Shown: one piece after another, positions 11,938 through 22,507 of the stretch
How positions within the stretch are numbered: the stretch's first letter is position 1
How the letters are laid out: every line of letters starts with the position of its first letter
NCBI GenBank assembly: GCA_011800155.1
Contig: CM022377.1
Span: 2,378,501-2,442,500, forward strand
Source of the DNA: Flammulina velutipes
Taxonomy: Eukaryota > Basidiomycota > Agaricomycetes > Agaricales > Physalacriaceae
Length of the DNA: 64,000 nt
Direction of reading: 5' to 3'
The notes under the pieces: generated by a model
Told to the model about the DNA's origin: nothing
What the model saw: only the letters and a program-made list of their open reading frames with translations
Databases searched by the model: none
Translations under genes and position numbers: made by a program

Positions 11938-12070
11938 TCTCTCAATGGTTACGAATCCGGCTTATAAAAGACACTCCGATACTCTCCATAGATCCCTTTT
12001 GCAACTCTTAGTATATTCAGGTGAGTTGACGTATCGTTCTTGAACTTACAGATTCGCTCATAGTCTTTAG
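11938..12070 (+). promoter_or_regulatory. Promoter and 5' UTR intron of secreted-family member 3
   Basis: CTCTCAATGGTTACGAATCC followed by TTATAAAAG (11962-11970), matching the TATA region of members 2 and 4; 5' UTR intron 12021-12070 (GTGAGT...TTTAG) followed by GTCGTATATC. The distal TATGCCG motif is not found here. Confidence 0.55.
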
Positions 12071-12105
12071 GTCGTATATCCTGACTTAAACAGACCAGAT
12101 TCAAT

Positions 12106-12653
12106 ATGCACGTATTCCAATCATCCTCGTTCAAGCTATTCTGTGCATTGGTCGTCCCTGCGCTCCTTGCCGACGCCCTGTACGTTCTCTGTTGTTTTTA
12201 GCGGATATCTAGTATCTGACAAACCACTTTGACACGCAGTCCCCATCCATTGCATAAACGGGGGGAAGATAAATCTCCAATGCTCACCCTCCACGGCAGT
12301 AAAAATGGCGAAGTAACAGGCACCGAATCGAAAACATATCCCCCGGTCGAACTCTTGCTAATTCCCTCAAGCGGAAAGTATGATGTTATGAATAATTGGA
12401 AACAAGATGGATTTGACAACGAGGCGATTGCAGTCAGATCTACCGATGAGGCGGAGTGGGCCCAAGCGGTATCCATGCGGAGTAAGGTTAGTATATTCCA
12501 CGACTCTGCGCTACATTACCTTACACGTGTCATTTCTAGGAAAATAGGCTACTGGCCGCTGGGTATGAGGTCAAGGACCAGGACGAGGATGACGGCAAGG
12601 TTAAAACGTGGTGGACTATTGAGAAGAGTGTATATATTGGCCTTGAGAGCTAA
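12106..12653 (+). CDS. Small secreted protein, tandem family member 3
   Basis: Exons 12106-12179, 12240-12486 and 12540-12653 encode 144 aa. It has a signal peptide, then P-H-P-L-H-K-R with a dibasic site, L-T-L-H-G-S, the core Y-D-V-M-N-N-W (the usual V-V-G-K is replaced), and a C-terminal exon with L-L-A-A-G-Y, an acidic insert, T-W-W-T-I and a short extension. There is no cysteine after the leader. Introns are 60 and 53 nt at the same positions and phases as in the other members. Function unknown. Confidence 0.85.
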
Positions 12654-12936
12654 GGCTTGATCAGTACGATAACTTTGTAAATTGAATGCAAGAATGTGGC
12701 GCAGAAGAGCAGCGAGTGATTGCTCGATAGTAAAACGCTAGCTAAAATCATTCCAAAGCCTGGCTAATAGCTTGTTATTTGGAGAGTTCAATCAAGCCGT
12801 ATGCAGCATGCAAATCATTAGAGTCTTTCTTCACCATAACAACTCGGAGAGTGCAACTTTGGGCAAGGTTTCCCCGTACGGAAGCACGCAGTGTATGTGG
12901 TCATGCTAACGCATCACTGTTGCCCGCAAAATTTTG

Positions 12937-13262
12937 CTCCTATGCCGATTTACTAGGTATCACGGAGGTAGATCTCACCGGCACAGCCTGACAATCAGTG
13001 CTGTTCCAAGGCAATACACGACGATCTGGAGACGAGACGGGCGAACATTCTCGAGATTCCGTGTCGTCTGGAGACGGTGTTGACTTGGAACATTACTGCA
13101 TAGCCTTGTATCCCTCGGTGAATCCCTCAACGGTTACCAATCAGGCTATAAAAGAGACGCAAACCTAGATGGATTTCAATATTCCAATTAGTTCCAACAC
13201 TTTGTATACGCTGGTAAGTTGGTGTTCGTTCTTGAACTTACACATGTGCTCAAAATCTTCAG
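12937..13262 (+). promoter_or_regulatory. Promoter and 5' UTR intron of secreted-family member 4
   Basis: Motif CTCCTATGCCGATT at 12937-12950; CTCAACGGTTACCAATC just upstream of CTATAAAAGA (13146-13155); 5' UTR intron 13214-13262 with TACGCTG before GTAAGT and CAG before GTCGTATACT. Confidence 0.6.
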
Positions 13263-13307
13263 GTCGTATACTAATCTCACTCAAGCAAAGCCTATTCATA
13301 TTTCGAC

Positions 13308-13839
13308 ATGCATATCTTCCAATCATCCGCATTCAAGCTAGCATGCGCATTGGTCGTACCTGCGCTCCTTGCGAATGCCATGTACGTGTCTGCTGTTTTA
13401 CCGCACATGTATCTCTCTTACACATACTTCCACACACAGTCCCCAAACATATGACAAACAAGCTTCAACCGAGAAGGTCTTCCTCACTCTCTACGGCAAT
13501 AAAAAAGGAGACTTGAGCAGCGATATGGATTTCTATCCTAAAGTCGAGCTCATTCCCTCCAGCTCCGGCGCCGGCATCCCGCAGGCGGATTATAATGTCG
13601 TGGGAAAGTGGACGGGAGACGGAAAGAATATTGAAGGCGTGTCGGCGATTAGAGATACTGACCAGACGAGCTGGGATCAAACAGTAGAAGATAACAAGAG
13701 GGTTGGTACATTCCACATCTTCTACGCCACGTCAACTGACGAGTTATAGCACATGACACTGCTGGCTGCTGGCTACGACAATGAGGACCCGAAAGGATGG
13801 TGGACTATTTCGGGGGGTTTTCTGGGGAAGAGTCGATGA
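13308..13839 (+). CDS. Small secreted protein, tandem family member 4
   Basis: Exons 13308-13381, 13440-13701 and 13750-13839 encode 141 aa. The signal peptide ends in L-L-A-N-A. The dibasic site of members 1-3 is changed to Lys-Gln. The core is L-T-L-Y-G-N-K-K-G-D, a serine/glycine insert, then Y-N-V-V-G-K-W-T-G-D-G. The last exon has L-L-A-A-G-Y-D and G-W-W-T-I and lacks the longer tails of members 2 and 3. It is the last copy of the 6.7-13.9 kb array. No cysteine in the mature part. Confidence 0.87.
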
Positions 13840-14300
13840 GAGGCGAGTGATACAGCCTGGAACGGGGTGTGCGTTGGTATATGGAATACATTCATTTTAC
13901 ATGTAATCCCGATATCAAACTGTCTGATTTGACCCCGGTGTCACTGTGGAGCGTTAGCATTTCTTCATTCCTGTGGGAAACAGCCTTCAAGCTTGTGCTC
14001 GTGATTTCGACCTTGTTCTATTGCAGTTATGGGATGCCTTTTGGGTTTCTATCAGTGCATCTACGAGGAGAACCTTGGAAGACTGAGATGAAAACCGCTC
14101 TTTCCATCGGGAAACATGACGGCATTGTTCTTCACCCATCCTCCTTCACTTGCGCCACAATCATGACACCCTCACGTGCCCTATCATAGTTTGTCCGGTA
14201 ATAGCGAGAGGATCATCGACAGTCAATCGGGATAGCGAAGAAATTTACAAGTTCAGCTAGAAGAAATATTTTACACTCATGCCCCATACAGACGTCTAAT
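13840..14300. other. Intergenic stretch
   Basis: Convergent space between the secreted array and the zinc-module protein. No supported feature. Confidence 0.5.
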
Positions 14301-15362
14301 CTAAGTAGGATTCTCATTCTCCCCAGCAGACCTCGCAATGAACCACTCAATGCCCTTCGGGCAAATTGCCCGATGGTCCCGCCACCGACAGAAAGAGCAG
14401 GCCCCAGCGAGGACCAAATCCTCACTGCACGCATCACAGGTGATCACCCTCCCATCGTCCGAAATCTTCCGCACCAACGGATCCTCGCAGAGCCTGTTCC
14501 TCCTTCCTTCAAGTGACAGACCAGTACGACCTTTCGCCAGAGGCAGAAGCGACGAGATGTACGTCTCATAGAGAGGATGCGTTTTGATGTTGTTCGTCTT
14601 CGTCCTTGTAACACGTTTCGCGGAGGAATCGACTCTCTGCCGTTTCTTGGGGGGAGGCCTGGGAATATCATTAGTAAGTTGAGCCGAAGAGTGGAAAAGG
14701 GAGTTGACAAACCTGACGGGAGCCTCCTCTTCGTCATCGCTATCCTTCTCTTCGACCTCCGACTCTCCTTCACTGTTATGAACGAATTCTTGCTTTCTCT
14801 TCGGTGGTCGAATGGGAGAGGAACCCGGATTGTCCAAGTTCGTTATCGATGCAAGCATTCGACGCGGTGTTTCGGAGGCAGCATCCACGGCATTCCTCGA
14901 CTCGGAGGACGCTTCTCTGCCAGTCACCTCCTCTGGCTGCGAGGCATCGACGCTGGCGAGACTAGCGTCCGCAGGCGAAGTACTGGCTTCCGAACTCTCT
15001 GAGGTCGACGGCGAAACAGTCAGTGTAGCGTCGAATGGGGTAGATCCTTCGTCCTCGTTGTCGTCTTGGTTAGGATGTGTAGGAGCAACAGCGCCGATTT
15101 CAGGATCCACTCCAGGTGCGGTCGATAGGATTGCACTGGGTGCCGATCTCTCTGGGGTTGGCGGCGGCGATACATAGGCATTCTTTGGAGGAGATTCTGC
15201 GTGCTCCTCTTCGTCAGAATGCGTAGAAGCAGCGGTGTCGATTTGAGGATCCATTGCACGTGAGGGTAGGATTTCCAGTGACTGGTTGATTGGCAGGGTG
15301 AAAGATGATGTAGACGAAGAGCGAGGAGATGTGGCTTCATATACCCATGACTTCCCTCCCAT
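14301..15362 (-). CDS. Acidic low-complexity protein with C-terminal zinc-binding module
   Basis: Two exons (14713-15362 and 14301-14658) are joined across a 54-nt intron with a CTAAT branch site, giving 335 aa. A second in-frame Met near 15254 could be the start. About 200 residues are Ser/Pro/Asp/Glu-rich and presumably disordered, followed by a Pro-Pro-Lys-Lys-Arg type nuclear signal. The last 90 residues hold R-x-x-R-L-C-E-D-P-L-V, then C-x2-C, C-x2-C and W-x2-H-x3-C. This matches a small module seen in many agaricomycete proteins of unknown role, where it looks like a nucleic-acid or protein-binding zinc module. A nuclear role is inferred, not shown. Confidence 0.7.
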   Translation of the reverse strand: MGGKSWVYEATSPRSSSTSSFTLPINQSLEILPSRAMDPQIDTAASTHSDEEEHAESPPKNAYVSPPPTPERSAPSAILSTAPGVDPEIGAVAPTHPNQDDNEDEGSTPFDATLTVSPSTSESSEASTSPADASLASVDASQPEEVTGREASSESRNAVDAASETPRRMLASITNLDNPGSSPIRPPKRKQEFVHNSEGESEVEEKDSDDEEEAPVRFVNSLFHSSAQLTNDIPRPPPKKRQRVDSSAKRVTRTKTNNIKTHPLYETYISSLLPLAKGRTGLSLEGRRNRLCEDPLVRKISDDGRVITCDACSEDLVLAGACSFCRWRDHRAICPKGIEWFIARSAGENENPT

Positions 15363-16743
15363 TGTTCAAATCAGGGGGCTTTGTTCCCGACCAAACAATT
15401 AAACGCGGAAAACATTGATCGAGGATTTGCGTGTGTGAATGCCACTGTTGAGGGATGGTAATCGGAACGATAGATATGCCGTCACAAAGGCGCGCTGCAG
15501 AAGAGGTTAGACATCGACCAACTGGGTGAGATGAAAACGCACACAACCGAAGGTCGACCTCGAGCTAGCGCTAGCCCCTTGTCCATAGTTGGCTCCATCG
15601 TCAATCCTGAAGCAAATAGGATGCCATGCATAGGCCACCCGACGGATAACGAAAAGGTGATTGAGCTCTCCAGGTATTCGAAGAGGCAGAGAGATGCAAC
15701 GAGGTGGAGGCAGGAATTATCTTTGCAGGCGGAAAATGACCTGCCCTGCGAAGATGTAGTTCAGTCTGTTCGATTTGATCTGGTTTTCATGTTCGCGTTT
15801 AGTCCCTCAAACTGCAGGCAAGAAGTAGCAGTTCCTCGGAGAAGAGGCGTAACCGATACTCGCACAACGATGACTATCTTTGCGTCGGACATTGTGGGTA
15901 GAACGAAGGAATTCCGGCGACAAAGGGATGTCGGTAAGAGAGAAGAGTGGTTAGACGGAGCTGCCCGCCAGAGCTGAAAGAAACGTCAGGCATCGAACTG
16001 GCAGAATAAACGGTAACTTACCCAAGCCATGGACATCTTTGCCTTTGCCTGAGAAATTTTTCCCTTCAAGCCCGTCTGCGTCGACGCTGAGGGCAGCCTC
16101 GTACCCGTATCGTGACGGCAGTCGTACCTGTCGACGACGAGCAGGATGGAAAGAAGACCGACCCATGGAATCCTCTATGCGTCGTGCGTTAGTGTCGATG
16201 TCCTAGATGCGACGATGACTTCCATCAGCAAGAGAGAGGGCTCAATCAATGGTAGGTGTATGTACCTGTGATCACTGAGGCTTCTAGTCATCGCTTCGCA
16301 CGTCGTTGGCGACTATATGCGTGCGTCAGGAGTGCAAATCTCAGCACCGATATCGACGATTGTTGGAGGATGCCGGGCTCACGACATTGAGCTACCTATC
16401 CTGCTCGTCTTCCGTGGGCGACGCTGGTCATCCCTGCCAGAACCGTTGTAGCTCATATACAGACATGTAGAAAATCGGGCTCACCATGGCTGCACGCGTC
16501 CTAATCGTCCGTACGGTCAACATGAGCTCTCAGACTGCGTATTAGACGACAATAACGCTCGGAGACGCGTTCAAGTAAGGTCCTGCACGTCGTGCTCGAC
16601 GTCGACGACGAGCGATGGTGGTGGTCAGAGGCAGAAGAGCAAAATATTAGTCATCCTCGCGGGCACGTGGTTCACGCGTCCCGCGGGTTGAGATGATATT
16701 GGAACGCCAGAAATCATGAAGATAGGCATACAAATTAGAATAT
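15363..16743. other. Stretch with decayed pieces, no complete gene
   Basis: A minus-strand open stretch at 15951-16166 ends at a GTAAGT donor near 16022 and may be an exon. Near 16650 the sequence TTAGTCATCCTCGCGGGCAC closely matches DNA near 20288, so the two regions share a degenerate repeat. No full gene could be built. Confidence 0.35.
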
Positions 16744-18339
16744 TCACTCCACTACGGCGCCCTCGCGCTTCATATCCACCTTGGCCTTCCACTTCTCAAT
16801 CTTCTCCCTCCTCCCAAGTGACAACACTTTCCGACCCTCCTTGGCCAGGTCCTTGTACGCATCGAAGGAGGATGTAGAGAGATTACTCCCAATCGTGCCG
16901 GATTTGCTTTCTATCTGAGCCGCAAGGACGCATTGTGCCTGTAGGGCGATCCGGATCCCCTTCATCAGTTTATCGCAGATGCCTGCGTCGATTACGGCTC
17001 TTGAGTACTCTGACTATATGTTAGAGCGAGTAGCGCGGGGAAGAGATGGATAGAGCTCACCCGAGTAGTACCGAGTGCTCCGACACTTATCGACCTCCTC
17101 CACCGCCTCTTTAACGCACTTTACCGCCTTCTTCGCAGCTTGCTGACCGATCGTTTCATCTAGGACGAAGTTCAACCAAGCACCAGACATCAAGAACCGC
17201 TTGAGAACATCCTCCGCATTCCCCTCATTGAACTCCGGCGTACGCAGGAAGGTCCGGATGACGCCGTATTTGTGTGGCGGGTGGGTCAGCTCCCTGACGA
17301 GGAGCCTGTACGCGTCGTACATGATCATCGCATGCTTCTCCCATACTTCTCGGCTGATTCTCCCCTTCACCAATACGTGGTAGCAGAAGTTGCGGATGAG
17401 GCGGTTGAGGTCGCTGGTGAATGGTACACGTGCCGCTGCAGACTCCGTTAGCTCGAGTTCCCTACATGAAGAAGGGAAACATACATATCTCCATAAAATC
17501 GACCACCTCAAGCGCATCCCTACACAGATCAACCAACATCTTCGGGAACCCAAGAGGGAGACCTCCACCTCCACCTTGCCGCCTCAAACTATACCTCCCG
17601 TCAATATCTTCCCCCCGAAATTCATGTCTCAAAAAATGAGAAATGAATCCATCATATTCCGCCTCACTCCAATTCATCCTTTTCGCACTCTCGTCGCTAA
17701 CAGTGAACCAATCGCAAAAATTGTCACTACCAAAACATCAGCGATATGAGCCACTGAATGAGCCACTGAACAAACTTACTCCCTCCAGTAAGAATCTAGG
17801 TAGTACGGCAGTCTCTTATTCGTCGCACACACACGATACAAAGACTCCTTCTTCTTTTTCTGCAGCAGCTGCACCTGCTTCACTTTGTCAGGAAAGTGGG
17901 CGTACAAGTCAAGGAGGAGCGTCTTCCAGAGTAGGGGGTCTTGGGAGAGTGTGAGGGGCGTGGGGTATTGGTGGTGGTATCGAGAGACGCGCAGCCAGGT
18001 GACATCAGTGGCGCGGGGATCGTAGGGTGGGAATTCTGTGTGAGGCATTTGGGTGATGAGGGAGTGGAAGCGGACACACCTCTCTTTATAACACCTTCTG
18101 TGTATGCTTTCTCACGTTCAATTTGGGAAACAATAAACAAAAGGCTTGTTTTACTCACAGATTTCCCAGTGGCTCAGGAGGTTGTGACGTGTATGCGTGG
18201 GATCATCATGTTGAAGGTTGCCAAGATACGGATTCGAAGACAATATTTCCAGCGCCACATTTATGACTTGCTTTGGATTATCAAACATCCAGCGCAGTCC
18301 AGCACGAGCAAGCATCTTGTTATCTAGATGTAGGTACAC
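16744..18339 (-). CDS. Unrecognised five-exon protein
   Basis: Minus-strand exons 18155-18339, 17780-18097, 17485-17726, 17061-17435 and 16744-17009 are joined by introns of 57, 53, 49 and 51 nt with good GT-AG ends and CTAAC-like branch sites. Frame is kept throughout (461 aa if the Met at 18339 is the start). Visible features are a C-x2-C...C cluster after residue 60 (W-E-I-C-E-R-C-Y), many Trp/His/Tyr, a helical C-terminal half, and a basic tail. I do not recognise a domain; the composition suggests a soluble helical protein. The first exon is the least certain: open stretches continue to about 18852 and may hold further 5' exons. The four downstream exons are firm. Confidence 0.65.
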
Positions 18340-18852
18340 CAGTACTTAATAGAACAGTTTAATCTACCAACGAGTCAACAAAGTCGAAGCTCCCCGCGAC
18401 ACGGAATTGATATGTAGTTCTCACCTCCAAAGGATAGCCTAGCGTGGTACAACCCTTCCCGGGCACGAAGCCACCATCGACACTGACATATAAGTATCGC
18501 GTCGATGAGCATCCCATCGCCTGTTTATCCAAATCACCCGTTCCCCTCTGACCCTCTCCCCCGCCACTCATCCATCTCCATCGCCTAACCAGACGCCACA
18601 GCTCCCACTTGTTCCTCTACATTAGACGCATCACATCTTCCAAGAGGGCGGAGAGCGAAGATTTCGTCATCGGATGGAATGCAACCCAGCCGCCGATATC
18701 GATTGTTCGGGGACGGTAACGGGGACGTTGGAGCTGTTAGAGGAAGATGGTGGAAGAAGGCGATACGCATAATCGTGTGTGTGGGAAGTCGAAAGCTCGT
18801 TTCGGCATTCCTTTCGTATCTGTGCTTGTTCTGCCTCTAACCCGTCATCCAT
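18340..18852 (-). other. Possible upstream exons of the 16.7-18.3 kb gene
   Basis: Open minus-strand stretches (18359-18571 and 18585-18852) with a GTGAGA donor near 18426 and a Gly-rich segment ending G-Y-P-L-E. They may be 5' exons, but the joins need an AAG acceptor or a very short intron, so they are left out of the model. Confidence 0.3.
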
Positions 18853-20417
18853 CCAGAGTCCAGGTCCATGGCCACTGTCATCCTCACACAGTGCCGTAGA
18901 TCGTGGTCGTAGGAGGATCGACGGGCGCGTCCGAGGGGAGTTGAAGGGAGAACTGAGCTAGGAAAATCCTGCGGTTCCATTAGCATGTGTGGAGAATCGA
19001 TATGGACAGCAGACCCACCAGGACGAGGCTTGTCTGGCGGTGCTCGTGCACCAGAATGAAATGGACAGAAGTTAGTTTTCGGTGTTGGAGTACGACTGTA
19101 CGGTCACAGCTCCTCCAGCATGCCCAGCATGCCGAACCTGCGGATTTACGCGCAGTGAGCCTGACGTGTAGTGAGCGAAAGGAATGGTTGTTAAAGGAAG
19201 CGAAACATACATGGGTGCATGACCAGAGGTACTGATTACCAGGTGGAATGAGGAAGATGGAGAACATAACTGTGCTCGAGGTAGCCAAAAACAGCGGCAC
19301 TCGATGGAGGCTATGTCGGAGACCCGGAAAGAGGGAAGCAACTGTTCTGCGTGTGAGAGGTCCTTCATGTCCGCACCCTGGTACGAATACGAGAGAAGAA
19401 GGCAGAATGTCGATGGCACAATGCTGACAAAAAAGAAGTTGTTTTTTTACCAGGATCACGAAAGGTCGCTGGGTGACGTCGGGGGGGGGGGTAGTATTCT
19501 TCTCATACGCGAACATGTCCATTAGCAAAGGAAACCAAATGGAACAAACGTGCTCACCTTGTATCTAATCGTCATGGCCTACTCGCGCATCCTCTCGCTG
19601 GCATCGTCCCTTGTGGTATCCCTGATCCATCATGACAGTTGTACGATAGAATTCCGAAGGCGACAGCGGCGGGATCATGGCCATGGTTCGACCACATCAA
19701 GGATATCTTGATATGCGCGACGTGACGATAAAAGCAGCAGAATGCTGACTGACAAGCGATTCGTCCAGCTAGCATGTGGCGTCTTCGGTTCGTCGCTCGT
19801 CAATGGCTGGTCTGCACTTCACAGACGCTATACTAACGAGGACAACGGTCAACGAAAGAAATGGGACAGGATAAAGGGTACGCACTTTGCGTACGACATG
19901 TGTGTTCCAATGATCATCCGCAGTGAAGGTCGATGCCCTGTTCGCTATGCCTATGGGCACACAAAGCCAGATCGTGGCGCATCGAATGATCTTCATTCAA
20001 CATTTCCCTTTTCTTGCGCAGAGAAACGGCTGGAGCAAAGCATCAAGCTCGGGAGAGTTGGCGCTGTAGGCCAGCAGAATTGGTCTTCTATGATAAATCG
20101 TTCAAGTTCGGAAAGAGATAAATAAGCGTGAAATTGCGCTCACTGTTACTATACAAGCCGCTCGCTGGTCCATATAGTTCTGAGTCGAGGGTTTGTATGA
20201 CATAGTGGCTCAGAGACGCGCTCGACAGCATCCTGCGCATTGCAGTCTACATTGACGATGAAGGTAAGAGACAGAGAGCCATGCATTAGTCATCCTCACG
20301 CCCACGTGGTTCACTCGTAACTTGTTCGTCAAAAACCATCATCCGCAATCACTTCGTTTGTAAGCTTTCCACTTACACTAGAGCCTGTCACTACTTAGGA
20401 GCGTTCAGTACATAGCC
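18853..20417. other. Gene-poor stretch
   Basis: Short open frames on both strands without splice support; an 11-12 base G run at about 19482; a degenerate repeat near 20288 shared with about 16650. No gene is supported. Confidence 0.4.
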
Positions 20418-20935
20418 GACAGCTGCAGCTCTCCTCGAGCGCCTATGCATCGCGAAAGGAATGTGCCGAACCGATGCTGCCCGAGAGATGCGCCCGGGTC
20501 AGAGTAATCCAAATGTACGCTTAGGAGACGGGAATGTTGTATTGATGTGAGTCCCAACAAATGAAGATCAATGGTCACTACGCGGATCGCCGGAGTGAGA
20601 TGACATTGCCAAAGGAGGATCAGAGCGCTAACAAAATTTGCAGTGCAGAACTCAAGGAATATATTCGACCTAAATTCCTCGCGGCCATGACGGTCAGATC
20701 GGTCACTGCTATCATACCTTCCTCCATAGGTTAGGCCGGCGTGGGAAAGTCATCCACTTGCGTCTTGCTCAAGTACTTCGGCTCAACTCGTGTTCTACCT
20801 CAGCGCTCGATAAAACCACGCTACATCGAATTCCCATTCCATACTATACTGGTTGTTGTGCTGCTCGGGCTCCTTCGCCTCAAGCTGCTTTGTATGTGGC
20901 TCACTTGGGCGCACTATCTCCTCTGCGTGCTATGA
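20418..20935 (+). other. Orphan exons with a Walker A motif
   Basis: A + strand exon from about 20418 to 20550 (after CATAG, before GTGAGT) reads as a helical protein segment. After a further stretch, an exon from about 20734 encodes A-G-V-G-K-S-S, a P-loop consistent with a GTPase or STAND-type NTPase, then a frame to a stop at 20935 ending in hydrophobic residues. The parts needed for a full NTPase (switch regions, sensor motifs) are not visible, so this is probably a gene remnant. Confidence 0.35.
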
Positions 20936-21098
20936 GTTTTTCCTTGGGCCTAGTAGCGGTGGCGCTATGCATTCGTATAAATCCAAGAGCACTCAGTCTT
21001 TCTCTCCTCACTTCTTCTGGCAGGAACACTTTGGAATCGCAGGTCGTATTCCATTCCTCACATCACTTCCTCGACATAATCACTCGAACTTTGACAAC

Positions 21099-22507
21099 AT
21101 GCGCATCTCTGCTATCCATATCATCATCGCCCTCTCCGCAGGCGCATGGGCAGCACCTTCAGTGAGTACACTCAAACATATAGTATATACCTGCAAATAC
21201 CAACTTTATCATTACTCCCTAGTCCACTGCGAGGGCAGATAGCCTAAACCAACGCTCCGGCTCGATTCTCAACCCAAGAACACCTTCCGGCAAAGGTGGA
21301 GAGTGCGTAACACAACCATCACGCTGTAGCGGGACTAATATATGCTCGTAGTACTCCCACCCGCCCATCCTCTCCAGTTCCCGTGCTCGAGGAGGACGAT
21401 GCAGAGGAAGATCCCGAACCTGAAAAGCCCGCTTACGTCGCCCAAGTGGATGATGTTGAAGATGTCGGAAACGACGAAGACTACAACAAGGCCGATCAAA
21501 AGGAAATCCAGAAAATATTCAAGGAGAAGAAGACAAGGGACAATGAACGTCGACAAGATCTGCAGAGGCGAAACCCTGTGAAGTTCCACGCTATCAAGAA
21601 TGCCAAAAGCAAGTCTTCTTTATCTGAAACAAAGTACCACTACTAAGAATTCGTAGATATGCTGTATTACAAAGCATACGCTGCACAATCGCCTGCCAAG
21701 CAGCGCATCTTTTACGGCAAGAAGGAAGGTGACGACGTCAAATTCTACAGAAGTAGTAATGCGGAGAAGCACACTGGATTGGGTGAGATGCATATTGACC
21801 ACAGGCTGGAGATTCAGAGGATGAAGAACCTCTTCAAACGCGATAAGCCCGCAAATGTCGAAGAGGCGGCTTGGAAGAAAATGCAGGTAGCCACGGCGGA
21901 GACCACGAACTCGGTAAGCGCTCACGGAGGCGTGGCAGTCACATAAAAATTTGATATCCCTCGTTAGGATACGAATGAGGACAAGAAGGCTCTGGCGGAA
22001 GTCATCAGTACGTCTTTGTTCCTTTTGGCGCACTGTACTGATCTCATCCTCCGCTTTATATCAGACGACACTGCGAATCTCCGTGGTCTCCAAGAGCACC
22101 CCAACTATGTCAAAGGGAAGGTTTCCATGTACATTGACAAGGTAGGCAGAAAGATCTGTGTCCCCATACTCAGCGAGATGACCTGGTTCGCCATCCTACA
22201 GAAAACCATGGGAAAGGATACGACAAGCAAAGGTCCCGACTACGCGAAATCATGGGCTAGATCGCACGCCTTCATTGCTTATGAGTATCTCAAGGCAACG
22301 CAGAAGCAATACAACACGGTAGCGAAATCGCTTGCCACCGCCGTGCGCAATATTACCAAAGACGAAGCGCTAGAGAAATTTGTTATCACTGAATTGAAGA
22401 GGCTTGATAAGCTGGATAGGGAGGCGTTGAAGGAAGCACTAGACAAACCGGTTGAAAAGGACGGAGTCAATTTCAAGGAGGAGGACATGAAAAAGCCGAA
22501 GGTGTAA
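21099..22507 (+). CDS. Secreted protein with HNH-like D-H-x-x-E-x-Q motif
   Basis: Six exons (21099-21161, 21223-21302, 21352-21608, 21657-21913, 21968-22007, 22065-22507) encode 379 aa. A signal peptide (A-G-A-W-A-A-P-S) is followed by an acidic, probably disordered segment and a lysine-rich helix. The core contains H-I-D-H-R-L-E-I-Q (D181-H182, E185) and about 75 residues later I-N-D-x-x-N-L-R-G-L. A DHxxE-Q motif followed by an N-D-x-x-N-L-x-x-L segment is reminiscent of HNH (beta-beta-alpha metal) nucleases, though the final metal-binding His is not obvious. The third intron is a GC-AG intron with the classic A|GCAAGT donor. The C-terminal 110 residues are helical. Secretion is well supported; nuclease activity is a hypothesis. 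Confidence 0.75.

Noticed and set aside
19482..19494. Poly-G run as a functional element
   Set aside because: An isolated homopolymer without conserved context; possibly a sequencing-prone tract.
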